A DNA stretch of 64,000 nucleotides, taken from Maricaulis salignorans (lineage in GTDB: Bacteria > Pseudomonadota > Alphaproteobacteria > Caulobacterales > Aquidulcibacteraceae). Numbering within the stretch: position 1 is the stretch's first letter; each line of letters starts with the position of its first letter. The stretch is taken from NCBI GenBank assembly GCA_945891505.1, contig CAMDDL010000001.1, positions 62,001 through 126,000 on the forward strand, in the 5' to 3' direction. The notes beneath the pieces were generated by a model. The model made no database searches. It was given only the letters and a program-made list of their open reading frames with translations, and was not told the DNA's origin. Shown here piece by piece: positions 1 to 10,500 of this stretch. The translations under genes and the position numbers were made by a program.

Positions 1-1142
1 AGCAGGCGGTGTATATTCACCTGACGCTGCTGCCCTACATTCATACGGCTGGCGAAATGAAAACCAAGCCGACCCAGCATAGCGTGAAGGAATTGCGCTC
101 GATCGGTATTCAGCCCGATATTCTGATTTGTCGTGCCGACCGCCCGATTCCAGAAGATGAGAAGCGCAAGATCGCGCTCTTCACCAATGTGCGTGCCAGC
201 GCGGTGATCCAAGCCCTCGATTCGGCGCACATTTACGACGTACCAATGGACTATCACGCCGAAGGCTTAGACCGCGAAGTTCTGCGCCGCTTTGGCATTG
301 TGGATGCGCCAGAGCCCGATCTGACGAAATGGGAAGCCATTTCTAAGCGCCTGCGTGCCCCTGATGGGGATGTGACGATTGCTGTCGTTGGCAAATATAC
401 CGCCATGAAAGATGCCTATAAGTCTCTGATTGAGGCCCTGCATCACGGTGGTTTGGCCAATGATGTGAAGGTGAATATCAATTGGGTTGATGCGCGCGCT
501 TTTGATGCTGACCAAGAGTTGCTGACGGCAGAGCTTGAAGGCGTGGATGCGATTCTGGTCCCGGGTGCCTTTGGCGATTCCGGCGCTGAAGGCAAGATCA
601 AAGCGGTCCAGTTTGCCCGCGAACGAAAGATCCCCTTCTTTGGCATTTGCTTTGGGATGCAGATGGCTTGCGTAGAGGCCGCTCGCAATATGGCTGGCAT
701 TTCTGAAGCCTCGTCGACTGAGTTTGGCCCGACCAGTGAGCCTGTGGTTGGTTTGATGACCGAATGGGTAAAAGGCAATGAACGCCAGTTGCGCGGGGAA
801 GAGACTGACCTGGGCGGCACCATGCGTCTGGGGGCTTATCCTGCCGTATTGAAGCCCGACTCCGTGGTCTCGCGTGCTTACGGTGGAGCTTTGAGCATTC
901 AAGAGCGCCACCGCCACCGCTATGAAGTCAATATGGACTATCGAGAGACCCTTGAAGCGCAAGGCCTTGTTTTCTCTGGTGTGTCACCCGACGGCGTTTT
1001 GCCTGAGATTGTTGAGCGAGCCGATCATCCTTGGTTTGTTGGCGTTCAATATCACCCCGAACTCAAGTCGCGTCCTTTTGAACCTCATCCTCTGTTTGCG
1101 GACTTTGTGCGCGCCGCTTTGGTTCAGAACCGGTTGGTTTAG
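1..1142 (+). CDS. pyrG: CTP synthase, 3' part (5' end outside window)
   Basis: CTP synthase makes CTP from UTP, ATP and glutamine in the cytoplasm, the last step of pyrimidine nucleotide synthesis. The window opens inside the gene in reading frame 3, so about the first 165 residues of a roughly 545-residue protein are missing. The visible part has the end of the synthetase domain ([27 protein letters not shown]) and then a class I glutamine amidotransferase domain. The amidotransferase has the nucleophile Cys in GICFGMQMA and the His/Glu pair in YHPELKSRP near the C-terminus. The GTG at position 9 is internal, not a real start. The assignment is secure. No partner gene is visible upstream, and the following gene is an unrelated membrane protein. 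Confidence 0.97.
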   Translation, partial: QAVYIHLTLLPYIHTAGEMKTKPTQHSVKELRSIGIQPDILICRADRPIPEDEKRKIALFTNVRASAVIQALDSAHIYDVPMDYHAEGLDREVLRRFGIVDAPEPDLTKWEAISKRLRAPDGDVTIAVVGKYTAMKDAYKSLIEALHHGGLANDVKVNINWVDARAFDADQELLTAELEGVDAILVPGAFGDSGAEGKIKAVQFARERKIPFFGICFGMQMACVEAARNMAGISEASSTEFGPTSEPVVGLMTEWVKGNERQLRGEETDLGGTMRLGAYPAVLKPDSVVSRAYGGALSIQERHRHRYEVNMDYRETLEAQGLVFSGVSPDGVLPEIVERADHPWFVGVQYHPELKSRPFEPHPLFADFVRAALVQNRLV

Positions 1143-1290
1143 GGCTGCCGGGTACGATTTGGCAGTTTAAAGAGCTTACATGAGGTTTGATCCAACAGGA
1201 TTGAACGCCCACTACGTTTTCGACCGGTCTGATTTCGCTTTACATCGCCAAATATAGCCTTAGGGTTGTGAGAATGGTGAGAGGTTTGTG

Positions 1291-2094
1291 ATGTCTGCAT
1301 ATAAGATTGAACCATTGCAGGATTGGGAATGGGGATATCGTGCTGCGGTGCGTCTCATGTGGCACCACCGTTGGGTAATGGTCCCGCTAACGCTGGCTGC
1401 ATTGGTCTTTGGCCATATTATTCCGGCGCAGCTTGACGGTTTGATGAGTGGCAACTTGTCATTTTCGTTGCCAGGGCTTGAATATCTCAAGCCACAGCAA
1501 ATCACAGATTTAATTACCAATAGTGCCATGATCATTGCGATGGTTACTTTATATCTCAAGTCAGCTGAAGTGGTCACAAGTTGGCGAACCGGGGGAATTG
1601 GGCTGCTTGTGATCATGTCGTCGGAGTTCGCTGCCTTTGTGGGTTATAGGACCATGAGGGCAGTCATGGAGGCACTCGAGCATCCTGCCGCGCAGGGATT
1701 GATCTATTTTGCAATGATTGCGCTTGTCATAGCCTATGTAAATTACACCTTCTGTCTAGCCGCTCAGGTTTTAATAGATGGGAAAATGAGTTTAGCCCGA
1801 TCCTATAAGGGTGTGGCGCGTCGTGAGTGGCGTCTTTGGTTTTCTATGCTTTTGCTGTTTGCTCTTGCAGTGCCGATTTGGGGCCTGAGCAGCATGGAAG
1901 AACTGATCGGTGAACATACTCCACAAGCTCTAACGCTGCTGCCTTACTTAGAGGGCGGCCTTAACTCCTTTGTTTGGGCGCTCTCGTCGATGGCTGCCGC
2001 CGCACTCAGCACGATCTGGTTTCTCCACCCCCGTGTCCAACCCCCCGAGGAATCCACCACTTGGGAAGTGCCAACTATAACTCAGCCGAGTTGA
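1291..2094 (+). CDS. Hypothetical multi-pass membrane protein
   Basis: I do not recognise this 267-residue protein as a named family. Its charged N-terminus (SAYKIEPLQDWEWGYRAAVRLMWHHRW) is followed by about five or six hydrophobic segments, so it probably sits in the inner membrane. An internal ARSYKGVARREWRLW stretch looks like a cytoplasmic loop between helices. A GTG directly precedes the ATG at 1291. I chose the ATG because GAGAGG lies about six bases upstream. The C-terminal tail is proline-rich and polar. It stands alone between pyrG and rpmF, with hairpins after it that could end its transcript. No function can be inferred. Confidence 0.7.
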   Translation: MSAYKIEPLQDWEWGYRAAVRLMWHHRWVMVPLTLAALVFGHIIPAQLDGLMSGNLSFSLPGLEYLKPQQITDLITNSAMIIAMVTLYLKSAEVVTSWRTGGIGLLVIMSSEFAAFVGYRTMRAVMEALEHPAAQGLIYFAMIALVIAYVNYTFCLAAQVLIDGKMSLARSYKGVARREWRLWFSMLLLFALAVPIWGLSSMEELIGEHTPQALTLLPYLEGGLNSFVWALSSMAAAALSTIWFLHPRVQPPEESTTWEVPTITQPS

Positions 2095-2147
2095 GGTAGG
2101 AGAGATTCAAGTCCCACTGACCTAGTGTCTTGCAATTGCGGAAGAGC

Positions 2148-2197
2148 GCGCGTAGAGACGCGCTTCAGTTTTACTGGCGGCTCTTACCGGGGCCGCC
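2148..2197 (+). promoter_or_regulatory. Two hairpins in the rpmF leader
   Basis: Two inverted repeats lie just upstream of rpmF. GCGCGT-AGAG-ACGCGC (2148-2163) forms a 6-bp stem with a four-base loop. GGCGGC (2176-2181) pairs with GCCGCC (2192-2197) across a ten-base loop and is followed by TTATCTTTT. They could be terminators for the membrane gene before them or leader structures controlling L32 synthesis. The second ends only 26 bases before the rpmF start. Confidence 0.4.
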
Positions 2198-2223
2198 TTA
2201 TCTTTTGAAATGGAACCTGCATC

Positions 2224-2406
2224 ATGGCAGTGCCTAAGCGCAAAACTACTCCTTCTCGCCGCGGTATGCGTCGTTCGCACGATGCGTTGGGCGTGAATTC
2301 CTATGTGGAAGACAAGGATTCGGGCGAACTGCGTCGTCCACACCATATCGACCTGAAGACCGGCATGTATCGTGGCCGTCAGGTGCTGACTCCTAAGGAA
2401 GATTAA
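2224..2406 (+). CDS. rpmF: 50S ribosomal protein L32
   Basis: This 60-residue basic protein is L32, a component of the large ribosomal subunit. It has the family's hallmark N-terminus [20 protein letters not shown] and the alphaproteobacterial ending [12 protein letters not shown]. The length is normal for the family. It has no cysteines, so it is the zinc-independent form. It is followed at once by a strong intrinsic terminator, which suggests a short monocistronic transcript. Confidence 0.97.
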   Translation: MAVPKRKTTPSRRGMRRSHDALGVNSYVEDKDSGELRRPHHIDLKTGMYRGRQVLTPKED

Positions 2407-2429
2407 GTCTTTCTGTTCTTTTCTTGTGG

Positions 2430-2459
2430 AAAAGCCCTGCCAATTGGCGGGGCTTTTTT
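2430..2459 (+). terminator. Intrinsic terminator after rpmF
   Basis: AAAAGCCCTGCC and GGCGGGGCTTTT form a GC-rich stem around an AATT loop and run into a tract of six T. It starts 23 bases after the rpmF stop codon and points the same way. Confidence 0.85.
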
Positions 2460-2538
2460 CGTTTACAGCGTCAGCCTGCTCGACTTCCCTGCAGCTCTTG
2501 GTACATCTGCGCACCACTAGTTTTCGGCGGGGGATGTC

Positions 2539-4602
2539 ATGCGGGTTTATTCGGGATTAATTGGGCTAGCGCTCGTGTTGGCAGGCCCCGCGTGGGCGGA
2601 CGCACAAAAGCCGGTTGAAGCACTTGACCTGTATCGTCTTGAACAGCCGATTGATCCGCAATTGTCGCCCGATGGCAAACAGGTCGCTGTTTTGCGCCAG
2701 ACTCGCGACATTCAGACCGACCGTGTTCAAACCGACCTTTGGCTAGTGCCCGTGCCCGGAAGCGGTGCATCCGACGTGCGGCGTCTTTTGGTTGGGGCCG
2801 ACCGCGCGCCATCCACCGTACGCTGGTCACCTGACGGCAATGCGCTGGCCTTTGTTGGCAAGGACGGCACTAAGTCGCAAATCTTTGTGCTCGATTTAAA
2901 GGATGGCCTAGCCAAGCCGCGCACCACTTTGAAGTTCCCGCCCAGCTCCCTGTCCTGGTCGCCCGATGGCAAGAGAATCGCTTTTGTGAATCTGGTCGAG
3001 GAAAAGCCTGAGGCGATCTACAAGCTACCGGAGAAGCCAGAAGGCGCGACTTGGGCGGCCCCTGCGCGTGTGGTGCGCACCTTTCCCTATCGCACCGATC
3101 CAGAAGGCTGGCTGACGCCAGGCGACTATCAGGTCTTCACCCTCGAAGTGGCGACTGGGGCAGTCACACAAGTGACCAGTGGCAGTGGTGATTGGGGCCG
3201 CGAGGATGGCCAGCCCGCTTGGACGCCCGATGGGCAATTCGTGCTCGTCAGCGGCAACCCCGCCCCAGACGCGCATCTAAAGCCTGTGCAATCTGACCTC
3301 TATGCTTGGCCCGCGGCCGGTGGCGGGACACCGCGCCAACTCACAACTTATGACGGCTTTGAAAATAGCCCAGCGGTTAGCCCAGACGGAAAAACCCTAG
3401 CCTATGTCGGCTGGCGTAACCGGCAGACTTCGTTTCAGCGCACGGATGTGTTTGTTGCCACCCTTCCTGCGACGGGTCCGGTTACCCAAGCGCGGAACCT
3501 GACCTTGAAGCTCGACCGCCCCACCAGCCAGATTAGCTGGCGCAAGGATGGGCGGGGCGTCAACTTTCTCTATCAAGATGTCGGCATCAGCCGCGTTGGC
3601 TTTGCGCCTTTAGAGGGTGCCGTCAGCGTCACCACGCCTGAAGTCGGAAACACACGCCTTCTTCTCCCTTCGTCCGGTGGCAGCTATTCCACCGATGGTA
3701 TCAAGACCGTGTATCCGAGCGTCGAAGCCGACCGCCCTGCGAATTTGGCGCTGTGGTCGCAAGGCAAAGAGACCATCCTGTGGGATATGAACGCGGCTTG
3801 GCGGGCAGGTAAATCCATTGGCAAGCTGGAGGAAATTTGGACGCCGTCATCTGCAGATGGCCGAAAAGTGCATGGCTGGATCCTCTACCCACCCAACTTC
3901 GACCCCAGCAAGAAATACCCCTTAGCGATGGATATTCATGGTGGCCCGCATACCGATTACGGCCCGATGTTCTCCATCACCCATCACCTATATGCGGCGG
4001 CTGGCTATGTGACCATTTTCACCAATCCACGTGGCTCAATCGGTTATGGCGAAGAGTTCGCGAACCTGATCAATCTTTGTTACCCTTGTCAGGACCATGA
4101 TGATCTGATGAGCAGTGTCGATGCCGTCATCGCGCGCGGCTTTATTGATATCAACCGTCTGTATATTGGCGGTGGTTCGGGCGGGGGCGTGCTGTCATCT
4201 TGGGCCATTGGTAAAACCAACCGCTTTGCCGCAGCCTCGGTCAAGCGGCCTGTGATCAATTGGACTTCAGAAGCTTTGACCAGCGATATTGGCGCGGTTG
4301 TCACCAGCTATTGGTTTGAAAAGAAACCTTGGGAAGAACCTGAGAAGTATTGGGCCCGCTCGCCTTTGTCGCTGGTCGGTAAAGTTCGTACGCCGACGAT
4401 TATCATTACTGGCGAAAGCGACTATCGCACGCCGATGAGTGAAAGCGAGCAATATTTCCAAGCCCTTCAATTACAAGGCGTCGAAAGCGCCTTGGTGCGC
4501 CTGCCGGATGCCGGCCATGGTTTCGGCCGCCCCAGCCAATGGCTGGCTGCAATCATGAGCACAATTGGCTGGTATGATAGCCACTCGAAGAAGGCAGAGT
4601 AG
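2539..4602 (+). CDS. Exported S9 family (prolyl oligopeptidase-type) peptidase
   Basis: This 687-residue serine peptidase resembles dipeptidyl/acylaminoacyl peptidases that trim peptides in the periplasm. A signal peptide is visible at the N-terminus (MRVYSGLIGLALVLAGPAWADA). The middle carries repeated beta-propeller motifs of the LSPDGK, WSPDG and VSPDGK type. The C-terminal alpha/beta hydrolase domain starts at about residue 440 (MDIHGGPHTDYG). Its likely catalytic residues are the Ser in YIGGGSGGG, the Asp in TGESDYRTPM and the His in DAGHGFGRP. The nucleophile elbow reads GGSGGG rather than the usual GxSxGG, a form found in one S9 subgroup. The ATG follows a G-rich GGCGGGGG sequence. It stands alone, so its substrate is unknown. 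Confidence 0.9.
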   Translation: MRVYSGLIGLALVLAGPAWADAQKPVEALDLYRLEQPIDPQLSPDGKQVAVLRQTRDIQTDRVQTDLWLVPVPGSGASDVRRLLVGADRAPSTVRWSPDGNALAFVGKDGTKSQIFVLDLKDGLAKPRTTLKFPPSSLSWSPDGKRIAFVNLVEEKPEAIYKLPEKPEGATWAAPARVVRTFPYRTDPEGWLTPGDYQVFTLEVATGAVTQVTSGSGDWGREDGQPAWTPDGQFVLVSGNPAPDAHLKPVQSDLYAWPAAGGGTPRQLTTYDGFENSPAVSPDGKTLAYVGWRNRQTSFQRTDVFVATLPATGPVTQARNLTLKLDRPTSQISWRKDGRGVNFLYQDVGISRVGFAPLEGAVSVTTPEVGNTRLLLPSSGGSYSTDGIKTVYPSVEADRPANLALWSQGKETILWDMNAAWRAGKSIGKLEEIWTPSSADGRKVHGWILYPPNFDPSKKYPLAMDIHGGPHTDYGPMFSITHHLYAAAGYVTIFTNPRGSIGYGEEFANLINLCYPCQDHDDLMSSVDAVIARGFIDINRLYIGGGSGGGVLSSWAIGKTNRFAAASVKRPVINWTSEALTSDIGAVVTSYWFEKKPWEEPEKYWARSPLSLVGKVRTPTIIITGESDYRTPMSESEQYFQALQLQGVESALVRLPDAGHGFGRPSQWLAAIMSTIGWYDSHSKKAE

Positions 4603-4616
4603 GGGGCTTTCATCTC

Positions 4617-4664
4617 TGTCATCAAGTCAGTCCACATCTCATATGCTGAACTGACTTGATGACA
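4617..4664. repeat. 15-bp perfect inverted repeat
   Basis: TGTCATCAAGTCAGT (4617-4631) is matched exactly by its reverse complement at 4650-4664 around an 18-base spacer. It lies between the convergent S9 peptidase and receptor genes. Neither side has a T tract, so it is not an ordinary intrinsic terminator, although it could form a stable RNA hairpin downstream of the peptidase. Confidence 0.75.
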
Positions 4665-4680
4665 TGCTTAGGTTGAAATC

Positions 4681-4714
4681 AAAAAAGGGGCACGGCAGAA
4701 CACTGCCGAGCCCC
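4681..4714 (-). terminator. Intrinsic terminator of the TonB-dependent receptor gene
   Basis: Read on the minus strand, GGGGCTCGGCAG and CTGCCGTGCCCC form an almost perfect stem around a TGTT loop and run into six T. It starts about 25 bases past the receptor stop codon. Confidence 0.85.
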
Positions 4715-4739
4715 AATCTTTCAGAACTTAATCTCGCGA

Positions 4740-7316
4740 CTAGTGCTTGTAGCTAAGCTTCAAATAGTAGAAGCCGCCGTTGAAGCCCGCAGGCGCTGAG
4801 ACGGAGTACTTCGCGCCAAGGATGGTCGCGTAAGGGTTGCTGGTTGGGTAGCTGTCAAACAAATTGTCGGCACCCACCGAGATCTTCAACTTGTCGGTCA
4901 GGTCGTACCCAACTTCGGCGTCGAAGGTGACTTGTGCGTCCGCATAGATCGGCAGCGTTGGGTCATCGGCATGTGGGTCGTAGAATTCGCCGAAATAGTT
5001 CAGACGAGCCGAAACGCTCCACTTGTCTTGATAGTGGTTGATCGAGATGTTGCCACGATACTTGGGCAAGCCTTGCTCAAGCTGCAACAGACCTGCTGAA
5101 CCATCGGCTTCGATACCGGCCAGACGCTCACCACGGGTGATGTCGGTTTCGGTCCAGTTGGCTACCAAGTTCAAGCTGGTCTTGCCGCCGAACAGGTCGA
5201 GCGGATAGGACGCAACAAAGTCAACGCCTTGGGTGGTGCTGTCCACGCCGTTGACGAAGTATTTGAAGTTGGTGAAGTCCGAGGTCAAACCACCAATCGC
5301 GTTGACAGCGGCTAATTGAGTCGGCGTCAAAGCAGCAATTTGTGCTGGCGTCAAAGGTACGCCCGAACGCAAACGAATACGATCTTCCATCTTGATGTTG
5401 AAGTAGTCGACGGTAAGTTTCAGGCCGCCGAGGTCCAAAGCACCACCCAAGGAGAAGTTCTTGGATTCTTCAGGCTTCAAATCCTTGCCGCCCAACAATT
5501 GACCCAAGACGCTGGTTGGCGATACTGTACCAGTGTTTGCCAAAACGCCGCCGATCAAGCTCGTTGTGGTGTTTACTACATTAGCTTGGCCTGGGGTTGG
5601 TGCGCGGAAACCGGTCGAGTAGGTCGAGCGCAAGGTCAACACATCGGTAGCCCGTAACAAGCCAGAAAGCTTGTAATTGGTGGTTTGGCCGAAAGTGTCG
5701 AAATCCTCAGTACGGACGGCCGCACCCAAAACCAATTTCTCGGTCACGTCAGCTTCCAAGTCGATGTAGAAAGCGGTGTTGGTCCGGTCCCATACGCCAG
5801 CGTCAGAGGGACGGAAGCCGTTGAAGCCGTTCGAACCGATTGAGAAGCCTTGGTTCACATAAGGACCAACGGTGTAAGAAGCCGCATCCCCTGCAATCAA
5901 CTCAAACTCTTCATTGCGCCATTCAAAACCACCAGCGATGTTCAGGTCGGAAGCAAAGCCTTTGACTGGAACGGCATAGCTCAAGTCGATGTTGAAGTTC
6001 TTTTCAGTTTGAATTTGCTGACCTGGGGTGAACTCGGTTGGCGAGTTGGGGCCCAAGGATGCGTTGATTGTGTTGTTGATATGGAAGGTCACATCGTTAC
6101 GACCGGCGCTGAAGCTGACGTCATAGTTCAACTTGCCAACACTGCCTTTGGTACCAACAGCACCGGCATAATCCACCAACTCGCCGCCAAAGCGTGGCGT
6201 GAAGCCGCCGGGGAATTTCTCGATAAAGGCAAAGCAGGTTGGGTCTGATTTGATTTGCGCAATCAGGGCTGCTTCGTTCGCTGCACCCACGCGGATCACT
6301 GGGCAGGTGGTGCCTGTGCCTGGGGTGGTGTCAGCAATCAGACGGGTCGTGCCACCATCGTTGGAGAACACGCCACCGCGAGTGTTTGGGTTACGATAGT
6401 AAAAGCCACCATCGGTTTCGCGTGTGCCATAATTACCGAAGGCATAGATGCTGCGGCCATTGCCAAGGTCGAAGCCAGCGTTGACGAACGCTTTATAGTC
6501 GCTCTTCAGCTCTGGCTGACCCCAGATTTGAGCTGGGTTCGGGATAGAGGTATTGCCAGCAGCGGCCAAAGCAGCTGCGTCGCTACGCTGGACCGAGCGG
6601 CTGGTGGCACCGTTTTGACGATACTCAAGGCTGATGTTGGCAAAGCCATTCTCGCCAAGGCCAAGGCCGAAATTGCCAGCGACTTGATAGCTGGTGCCAT
6701 CGCCTTCGTAGAATTGGCCGTATTTGGCTTCAACTTCTGCGCCTTCCGAATCGGTGCGCAAGATAAAGTTCATCACGCCGGCGATTGCATCAGAGCCATA
6801 TTGAGCCGCAGCACCATCGCGCAGGACTTCAACTTGCTTTAGGGCAATGCTGGGGATTGAAGAAATATCTGGACCCTGTGCACCGTCAGATACACCACCG
6901 CCCAAGAAGTTGATGACAGCTGCGCGGTGACGGCGCTTACCATTGACCAGAACCAGGGTTTGGTCTGGCGCCAAGCCGCGCAAGTTGACCGGACGGACGA
7001 TCGACGATGCGTCGTTGATCGCTTGGGTGTTCACGTTGAAAGATGGAACCAAATTGCGGATCAGGTTGGAAGTGTCGGATTCACCTTGCTTGGCGATTTC
7101 GGCACCACCGATAATGTCCACAGGTGCGGGGGTGTCAGCAGCAGAGCGCGACACGCGGCGCGTACCCGTAACAATGATCACTTCTTCAGCGGCTGGTTCT
7201 TCAGCTGTTGTGGTCGCCGCTTGGGCGATGGCGAATTGGGGAGCGGCTACGATCAGCGCCGAGGCAACTGACAGGGCCAGCAAGCTCGCGCCGCTCAGTT
7301 TCGTCGTTTTTTTCAT
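4740..7316 (-). CDS. TonB-dependent outer membrane receptor
   Basis: This 858-residue protein is an outer membrane TonB-dependent receptor, importing an unknown ligand with energy passed on by TonB. It has a signal peptide (about residues 1-33, ending FAIAQA), then a TonB-box-like segment EEVIIVTGTRR. The plug domain contains VNLRGLAPDQTLVLVNGKRRH and VEVLRDGAAAQYGSDAIAGV, and a C-terminal 22-strand-type barrel follows. It is closely related in the plug to the receptor at 25847-28411, so the two are paralogues. The last residues are FYYLKLSYKH, ending in His where most outer membrane barrels end in an aromatic residue. It probably has its own promoter in the 252-base gap after smc, which holds a 14-bp palindrome. 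No substrate-specific neighbour is present. Confidence 0.95.
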   Translation of the reverse strand: MKKTTKLSGASLLALSVASALIVAAPQFAIAQAATTTAEEPAAEEVIIVTGTRRVSRSAADTPAPVDIIGGAEIAKQGESDTSNLIRNLVPSFNVNTQAINDASSIVRPVNLRGLAPDQTLVLVNGKRRHRAAVINFLGGGVSDGAQGPDISSIPSIALKQVEVLRDGAAAQYGSDAIAGVMNFILRTDSEGAEVEAKYGQFYEGDGTSYQVAGNFGLGLGENGFANISLEYRQNGATSRSVQRSDAAALAAAGNTSIPNPAQIWGQPELKSDYKAFVNAGFDLGNGRSIYAFGNYGTRETDGGFYYRNPNTRGGVFSNDGGTTRLIADTTPGTGTTCPVIRVGAANEAALIAQIKSDPTCFAFIEKFPGGFTPRFGGELVDYAGAVGTKGSVGKLNYDVSFSAGRNDVTFHINNTINASLGPNSPTEFTPGQQIQTEKNFNIDLSYAVPVKGFASDLNIAGGFEWRNEEFELIAGDAASYTVGPYVNQGFSIGSNGFNGFRPSDAGVWDRTNTAFYIDLEADVTEKLVLGAAVRTEDFDTFGQTTNYKLSGLLRATDVLTLRSTYSTGFRAPTPGQANVVNTTTSLIGGVLANTGTVSPTSVLGQLLGGKDLKPEESKNFSLGGALDLGGLKLTVDYFNIKMEDRIRLRSGVPLTPAQIAALTPTQLAAVNAIGGLTSDFTNFKYFVNGVDSTTQGVDFVASYPLDLFGGKTSLNLVANWTETDITRGERLAGIEADGSAGLLQLEQGLPKYRGNISINHYQDKWSVSARLNYFGEFYDPHADDPTLPIYADAQVTFDAEVGYDLTDKLKISVGADNLFDSYPTSNPYATILGAKYSVSAPAGFNGGFYYLKLSYKH

Positions 7317-7486
7317 GGATGTTTTATCCTTAATTGTGACTTCTCGAAGTCAGTTTTGTAAAAACACTGACTGTCCGTCGTTATCTCACAAAAATGTTAT
7401 GACAAGTCGCGCACCGTCACAATTTCTGAAATTTGGCACGAAACTCCGGTTGAGAGCGACTTTGATTCAAAATTGTTGCAGAACGG

Positions 7487-7500
7487 TCACAAATTTGTGA
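7487..7500. promoter_or_regulatory. 14-bp palindrome upstream of the TonB receptor gene
   Basis: TCACAAATTTGTGA is a perfect 14-bp palindrome between the end of smc and the receptor gene, about 170 bases before the receptor start. Its form suits a dimeric regulator. A further hyphenated repeat GACTTC-TC-GAAGTC lies at 7338-7351, closer to the start. The role as operator is inferred. Confidence 0.4.
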
Positions 7501-7568
7501 GGTCCATGCACTGAAATTGTGCAATCGATTGGCAGAAGTTTTGGGCAAAGGCTTGAATCGGGCTTGGC

Positions 7569-10500
7569 CTATTCGGCGGAGATCAAAGCCTCTGCGCGAC
7601 TCAAATCTACGCTTACCAATTGAGACACGCCGCGCTCAGCCATGGTGACGCCAAATAGGCGGTCCATACGGGCCATTGTGATAGGGTGGTGAGTGATAAC
7701 GATGAAGCGGGTTTCCGTCCGCTGACGCATTTCATTCAACAGGCGGCAGTACCGATCAACGTTTGAATCGTCTAAGGGCGCGTCAACTTCGTCCAGCACA
7801 CAGATGGGCGAAGGGTTTGATAGGAAGATCGCAAAGATCAGGGCCGAGGCCGTAAGTGCTTGTTCCCCACCACTCATCAGGGTCAGGCTTTGCAGTTTTT
7901 TTCCAGGCGGGCAGGCATAAACTTCCAAACCACCGCCCAACGGATCATCGCTCTCGGTTAAGCGCAATTCAGCCGTGCCGCCGTCAAATAGCGCCTCGAA
8001 CAGGACCCGGAAGTGGCCATGCACGGTATCAAAAGCTGCTATCAGGCGTTCCTTGCCCTCTTCATTGATCTGGTCGACGCCACCGCGCAGCTTGGCAATG
8101 GCCGAAGTCAGATCGTCCTTGTCGGCAACCAGGGCGTCTAAACGGGCTTCTTGCTCGGCTACTTCTTCATCCGCTCGCAAATTGACGCCACCGATAGCTT
8201 CTCGATCATAGAGAAGTTTGGCTAGTCTTTGCTCGGTCGCGTGGATCGTGGTCTGGTCAAAGGCTTCGCCCATAGCCGCCCGCGCGCGACGTTCGCAATC
8301 GGCGGGCTCTAACTGCAGGGCGCGCTTAATCTCATCGCTTAATTCCTGCAGCCGATCTGTGGCAGCTTCCGTGCGAATTGTCGCGGCAGCGCGGGTCTCT
8401 CGCGCTGTTGACAGGGTTTGGCTGGCCAAGCGGTCTTGGTCGCGCAGGCTTCGGATGGTGGCTTCAGTTTGGCTCAAAGCATCATCAGCTTTGGCTTTAC
8501 GGGCTTGAGCGGCTGGCACGTGGGACAATAGCTCGCGCTGGCGCTTTTCAATTTCGATCGGCGCATCCGTGGCGGCTTGTTTGCGCGTCATCGCTTTGGC
8601 GCTTTCTTGGTCCAACTCAGAAAGACGCGCTTCGGCTGCCTTTAAACGCGTTTGCCACGAAGCCAAATCACGCTTTAAATTGGCTTCTTGGCTATCGCGC
8701 GCTTGTGCGCGGGACAGGATTTGGTTCAAGCTTGCTTGCGCCTGATTGGCCCCGGCCCGTGCACTTTGCGCTTGGCCTTGAACCTCGTCTAAGTGGCTCG
8801 TGTCTTCTTCTGGCGGCAAGGCGGCCAAGAGATCGGCTGCCACATCCACAAGCAAGCTTGCTTGGCTTCGCTCTTCCGCAGCGGCGGCGGCGCTGACCTC
8901 TGCTTGTTCAAAGCTTGCGCGCGCGCGCGCAAAATCTGCCTCTAGGCGGGCAATGCGGTCTCGTGCCCCGGCAACGGCTGCAAACGCGCGTGGGGCTTCC
9001 GCACGCGCGTGGCGGGCTTGGGCCCGTTTTTGATCTGCCTTTGCGCGTGCTTCAGCGGCAGCTTTAGCAAAGCCTTGGGCGGTTTCTTGCGCCGCTGGGA
9101 CTTGGCCCCGCAGGGCTTCAAGACGGGTCCGTTGTTCAAGTTCTACAGCGGCTGAGGAAACAGCATCTTTGCGACGGACAAACCCGTCCCAGCGCCGCAT
9201 GTCACCTTCCAAGGTCACAAGTCGCCCTCCGGTCGGCAAGTCTTTTAGGCGGTCAAACAGGGCGCTATCGACGAGGCCGATCCCCGCCAGCCGCGCTTCC
9301 AGTTGGGGCGGCACTTGCGTGATAAAGGCAGTCAGCGCGGTGACCCCATCAGGCCATTCAAAGCCGCGCACCTCTTGACCCGTCCAAGCGGCTGGCGCGT
9401 TCGCATCAAGGGCTGCTTGTAATTCATCGCCAAAGGCAGCAGCTACTGCGCGCTCATAACCCGCTTGGGGACGAATGGTGTCGAGAACCTTGGCCCAAGA
9501 GCCGGCGACTGGCTTTTTGGTCATGGCCTCTAGGGCTTTGAGTTCTGACGTTAGTCGATCAAGCTGGTTTTGCGCTTGGCGGGCGGCTTCGCGCGCCTCT
9601 GTCTCGTGGCTCGCTGCTTCTTCAGCTTCTTTCTCACTCTGGTCTGCGCGCTCTGCGGCTGCATTTGCAGCCTCCGATATGGCTTCGGCTTCTTTGCGCG
9701 AAATGATCAGGACATCGTCGTTCGGTAGGGCTTGGCGCAGCCTCGCCACCTCAGCCTCGATGCGTGCAACAGCCTCTTGCCGACGACGGAGCTGTCCCTT
9801 GGCATCTTCAAAAGCGCGCGTCTGTGCATTGCGTTCAGCGACAGCGGCAGCGCGCTGCGATATGGCCGCGGTCAAAGTGGCCTCAGCAGCCTCGCGTATC
9901 TCATTCGCCTGCGCTGTCGCGGCCTTTGCCCGCTCGATCTCGCCATCCAAAGCGCTGCGGTCAGGCAGGTTTGCCAGAGCTTCCGTGACCTGTTGGAGAT
10001 TCTGGTTGGCATCTTCAAACAGGGTTTGTTCGCGGGCTTTATCGTTGCGAATGCGAACAAGGTCGCCTTCAGCGGCCTGCAAGGCATCCCGCGCACTTTG
10101 CAAATCGCGCTCGCACGCGATGCGTTGACCCTCAAGTCGGCGCAGGAGGGCTTCGGCTACAGCCTGTTCTTCGCGAAGACTGCCCAAACTTTCGTCTGAG
10201 TTCTCTGCTGCCGCAGCGGCCTTATTGGCAGCCAAGGTGGCGTCTGCCAGCTCTTGTTCGGCTTTGCGCTGGTTTTCTTGCGCTAGAGTCAGGGCGGATT
10301 GGGCTTCGTTGTAGCGCTGCGCGAACAGGAAGGTTTCCAGCGTGCGGATTTCCTCAGCGACTGCACGATACTTTGTCGCTTGGCGGGCTTGGCGACGCAG
10401 ACCATTCAATTGGTCCTGCATCGCTTGAATGACATCGTCGAGCCGCTCTAGATTTGTCTGCGCGCCGCGTAGTTTCAGTTCAGCTTCATGGCGGCGTGTA

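Noticed and set aside
267-962. 231-codon minus-strand frame inside pyrG
   Set aside because: It is antisense to conserved amidotransferase sequence and has no recognisable motif or ribosome site.
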